NCBI GenBank assembly: GCA_020086605.1 | Contig: JACBWW010000017.1 | Coordinates: 13,641,245 to 13,705,244, forward strand | Direction: 5' to 3' | DNA: 64,000 bases | Source of the DNA: Lanius collurio | Lineage: Eukaryota > Chordata > Aves > Passeriformes > Laniidae | Part shown: positions 63,001-64,000 of the stretch, in pieces | Numbering within the stretch: position 1 is the first letter of the stretch | How the letters are laid out: each line of letters opens with the position of its first letter | Notes under the pieces: model-generated | Told to the model about the DNA's origin: nothing | Seen by the model: the letters and a program-made list of their open reading frames with translations, nothing else | The model's database searches: none | Program-made: the position numbers and the translations under genes

Positions 63001-64000
63001 TTAACTGTTTTTTCCAAAGCAAAAGACACTATTTTTTCCTTCTCCAAAGTCAATCACCTTTCTTTGCACTTCTTTCTTGGGCAATCTGTTCTGCTGTTCA
63101 TCATTATTCTCTTTTGTTGTTGTTGTTCTGGAGGAAGGAAATTATAAAATAACCTCACAGCCTTTCTGTTCCTTTTTTCACATGGGCTCTTCTCAGCCAC
63201 TGCCTGCTTCTGCATCATACCTGTTCATAATCCTATTCCACCTATGTCCAGAAAGTCCTCATCCAATTCCACATGACCAGAAGACAGTACTTTTTCATAC
63301 AAGTGAGAAAATGGGGACATGAGTCATTCCTGCATTACCTTTAGATTAATTGTGGTAGTTTGTTCTACTTTTTATGTGCAACAGAAGTATGCTGTGAAGA
63401 TGGCTGCAAATGGTCCATGAGTGTGCACAGAATTTGACACAATGCTTCTCTAAGAACAAAGCATTATTATGTCCCCCCCACCTCGTTAACTCTTGGAGAT
63501 TCTGAATTTGTTTGACACAATTTAAATAGCTGGAGTTTGTATACATGGACTCTTAACACAATAACTCATTTGCTCCCATCAGCAGCTGCTACTGACCAAA
63601 CCAAGTGTCTGAAAAAAACCCAATTTAGAAATATCATATCTGTCCTTCCAAGTATGCCATAAGATGTGGATGAGCCCAGCAGAAAAGACGAAAATCAGAC
63701 ATATATGACCTTTTCTAGAACCCCATAAAAACTTCCTAGTTAGATGTCTCATTTTACAAAAGTCTTTAATATTATTTTCTGACATTTTGATGAAGTATTA
63801 ATATCTGGGGATTTCATTCCTGTGTTCATAACATGAAATGATTTCACTTCTCACAGGATTCCTTGTAGTTTCCTTTGAACTTCTTCACTGAAATTTGATG
63901 CATTTTTTTTAATTATTATTTGATGGTGATTCTTTGGCTCTATGGCACTGCCATAAAATGTCTTGTTTACCCAGTGGTACCTGAGGTTCCTCAAATACAA
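35793..64000 (+). CDS. PRTFDC1: Phosphoribosyltransferase domain-containing protein 1, coding exons 1-4, runs off the window
   Basis: Exons 35793-35837, 39334-39440, 41397-41580 and 58159-58224 join in frame to 134 codons. Exons 2, 3 and 4 are 107, 184 and 66 bases, exactly the sizes of HPRT1 exons 2-4, with the same phases. The protein is an HPRT-type phosphoribosyltransferase paralogue. Residues [20 protein letters not shown] and [10 protein letters not shown] mark it as PRTFDC1 rather than HPRT1. The pyrophosphate-loop motif LKGG is at 74-77, and the VDFVRLKSY strand follows. In human PRTFDC1 the HPRT catalytic Asp is Gly and activity is very low; that residue lies in exon 6, beyond this window. 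The short exon 5 (18 bases in HPRT1) was not found before 64000. It follows ENKUR on the same strand, as in human with the whole block inverted. Confidence 0.93.
35838..39333 (+). other. PRTFDC1: PRTFDC1 intron 1
   Basis: GT at 35838, AG at 39332-39333. The first 220 bases remain GC-rich. Minus-strand open stretches at 36925-36734 and 36724-36449 lie next to each other in a slightly GC-richer tract and may be a small remnant of an inserted or retrocopied sequence; the family is unknown. Confidence 0.65.
39334..39440 (+). CDS. PRTFDC1: PRTFDC1 coding exon 2
   Basis: 107 bases, acceptor gatattcag, donor GACAG|GTATGTG. Encodes [20 protein letters not shown], then [15 protein letters not shown] and two bases of Arg. 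The ATG upstream at 39262 is intronic. Confidence 0.95.
39441..41396 (+). other. PRTFDC1: PRTFDC1 intron 2
   Basis: AT-rich; ends with a long T tract and gcccag at 41391-41396. It contains a CR1 3' end at about 41.08-41.27 kb. No other feature. Confidence 0.75.
41080..41275 (+). mobile_element. CR1 LINE 3' end
   Basis: 'ggaatggactgtcccagaaggtgg', 'ccattcctggaggtgttcagc', 'tggtctagctgacactgtgat' and 'ttttccaaccttagtgactctgtgattctgtg' are the CR1 3' untranslated region and tail. It ends about 120 bases before PRTFDC1 exon 3. Confidence 0.9.
41397..41580 (+). CDS. PRTFDC1: PRTFDC1 coding exon 3
   Basis: 184 bases, from the last base of the Arg codon to SYH, then GTAAGTC. Encodes [32 protein letters not shown], and [16 protein letters not shown]. 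It carries the pyrophosphate-binding loop of the HPRT fold. Confidence 0.97.
41581..58158 (+). other. PRTFDC1: PRTFDC1 intron 3
   Basis: 16.6 kb, GTAAGT to ttcttccag. Mostly AT-rich unique-looking DNA. One CR1 fragment lies at 46.3-46.74 kb. No exon, RNA or other gene recognised; open frames are all short. Confidence 0.75.
46318..46742 (+). mobile_element. CR1 LINE 3' fragment
   Basis: 'gggaccccatctggagtactgcatccaggtctggag', 'gttcagcctggagaagagaaggctttggggacac', 'ggctgtggaatgataggatgagggg' and 'ggcactggaacagctttcctggagatgtg' are diagnostic of CR1 ORF2/3' regions. The 3' tail is missing or decayed, and a 74-codon open stretch inside is a remnant. Confidence 0.9.
58159..58224 (+). CDS. PRTFDC1: PRTFDC1 coding exon 4
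   Basis: 66 bases, phase 0 at both ends, the same size as HPRT1 exon 4. Encodes [22 protein letters not shown]. Acceptor ttcttccag, donor AAG|GTTTGT. Confidence 0.96.
58225..64000 (+). other. PRTFDC1: Start of PRTFDC1 intron 4 (incomplete)
   Basis: At least 5.8 kb. The next exon should be only about 18 bases (NVLIVE in HPRT-like proteins). I looked for it flanked by AG and GT and did not find it. A GC-richer patch at about 59.65-59.95 kb has overlapping open frames in several phases and no family resemblance. Confidence 0.65.

Noticed and set aside
1..64000. CRISPR arrays, operons, phage or bacterial defence systems
   Set aside because: No regularly spaced repeats and no clustered prokaryotic genes. 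The window is vertebrate nuclear DNA with spliced genes.

Overview
This is a window of vertebrate nuclear genome, almost certainly from a bird. The DNA is AT-rich with long introns and two short CpG islands. At least six of the interspersed repeats are CR1-type LINE 3' ends, whose consensus end 'attctatgatt' or its reverse complement is readable in several. There are no Alu/B1/L1-like elements, and the genes are clear vertebrate orthologues. I cannot name the species.

Layout, left to right. Positions 1-10.4 kb are intergenic. They hold a CR1 fragment (about 8.8-9.1 kb) and, at 4.7-6.9 kb on the minus strand, a chain of long open stretches broken by stops and frameshifts that looks like an old intronless (processed) pseudogene of a gene I cannot identify. 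THNSL1 (threonine synthase-like 1, minus strand) has its whole 741-residue reading frame in one exon at 10882-13107. Its 5' non-coding part probably lies in the CpG island at about 15.3-15.8 kb. The same island holds the first coding exon of ENKUR (enkurin, plus strand). I could reconstruct all five ENKUR coding exons, 253 codons plus stop, from 15691 to 26136. The two genes are head to head and probably share a bidirectional promoter. It contains NRF1-like sites, GC boxes and an RFX/X-box-like motif, the last of which fits a gene for a ciliary and flagellar protein. About 9.5 kb of gene-poor DNA follows, with a TAA microsatellite and a CR1 end. A second CpG island at about 35.65-36.06 kb holds exon 1 of PRTFDC1 (plus strand), an HPRT-like protein. 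Coding exons 1-4 lie at 35793, 39334, 41397 and 58159, and the gene continues past the right edge.

The order PRTFDC1-ENKUR-THNSL1 with these relative orientations matches human chromosome 10p12.1, so the block is conserved and unremarkable in gene content. The three genes are not one pathway: THNSL1 is an orphan enzyme-like protein (probably mitochondrial), ENKUR is axonemal, and PRTFDC1 is an HPRT paralogue of purine-salvage type. I found no tRNA, rRNA, CRISPR or intact mobile element, and no convincing undescribed system. The points most worth a second look are the decayed minus-strand coding sequence at 4.7-6.9 kb, the divergent ENKUR N-terminus with its X-box, the degenerate kinase-like domain of THNSL1, and the TGTCC/CGTCC repeat at the CpG island edge.
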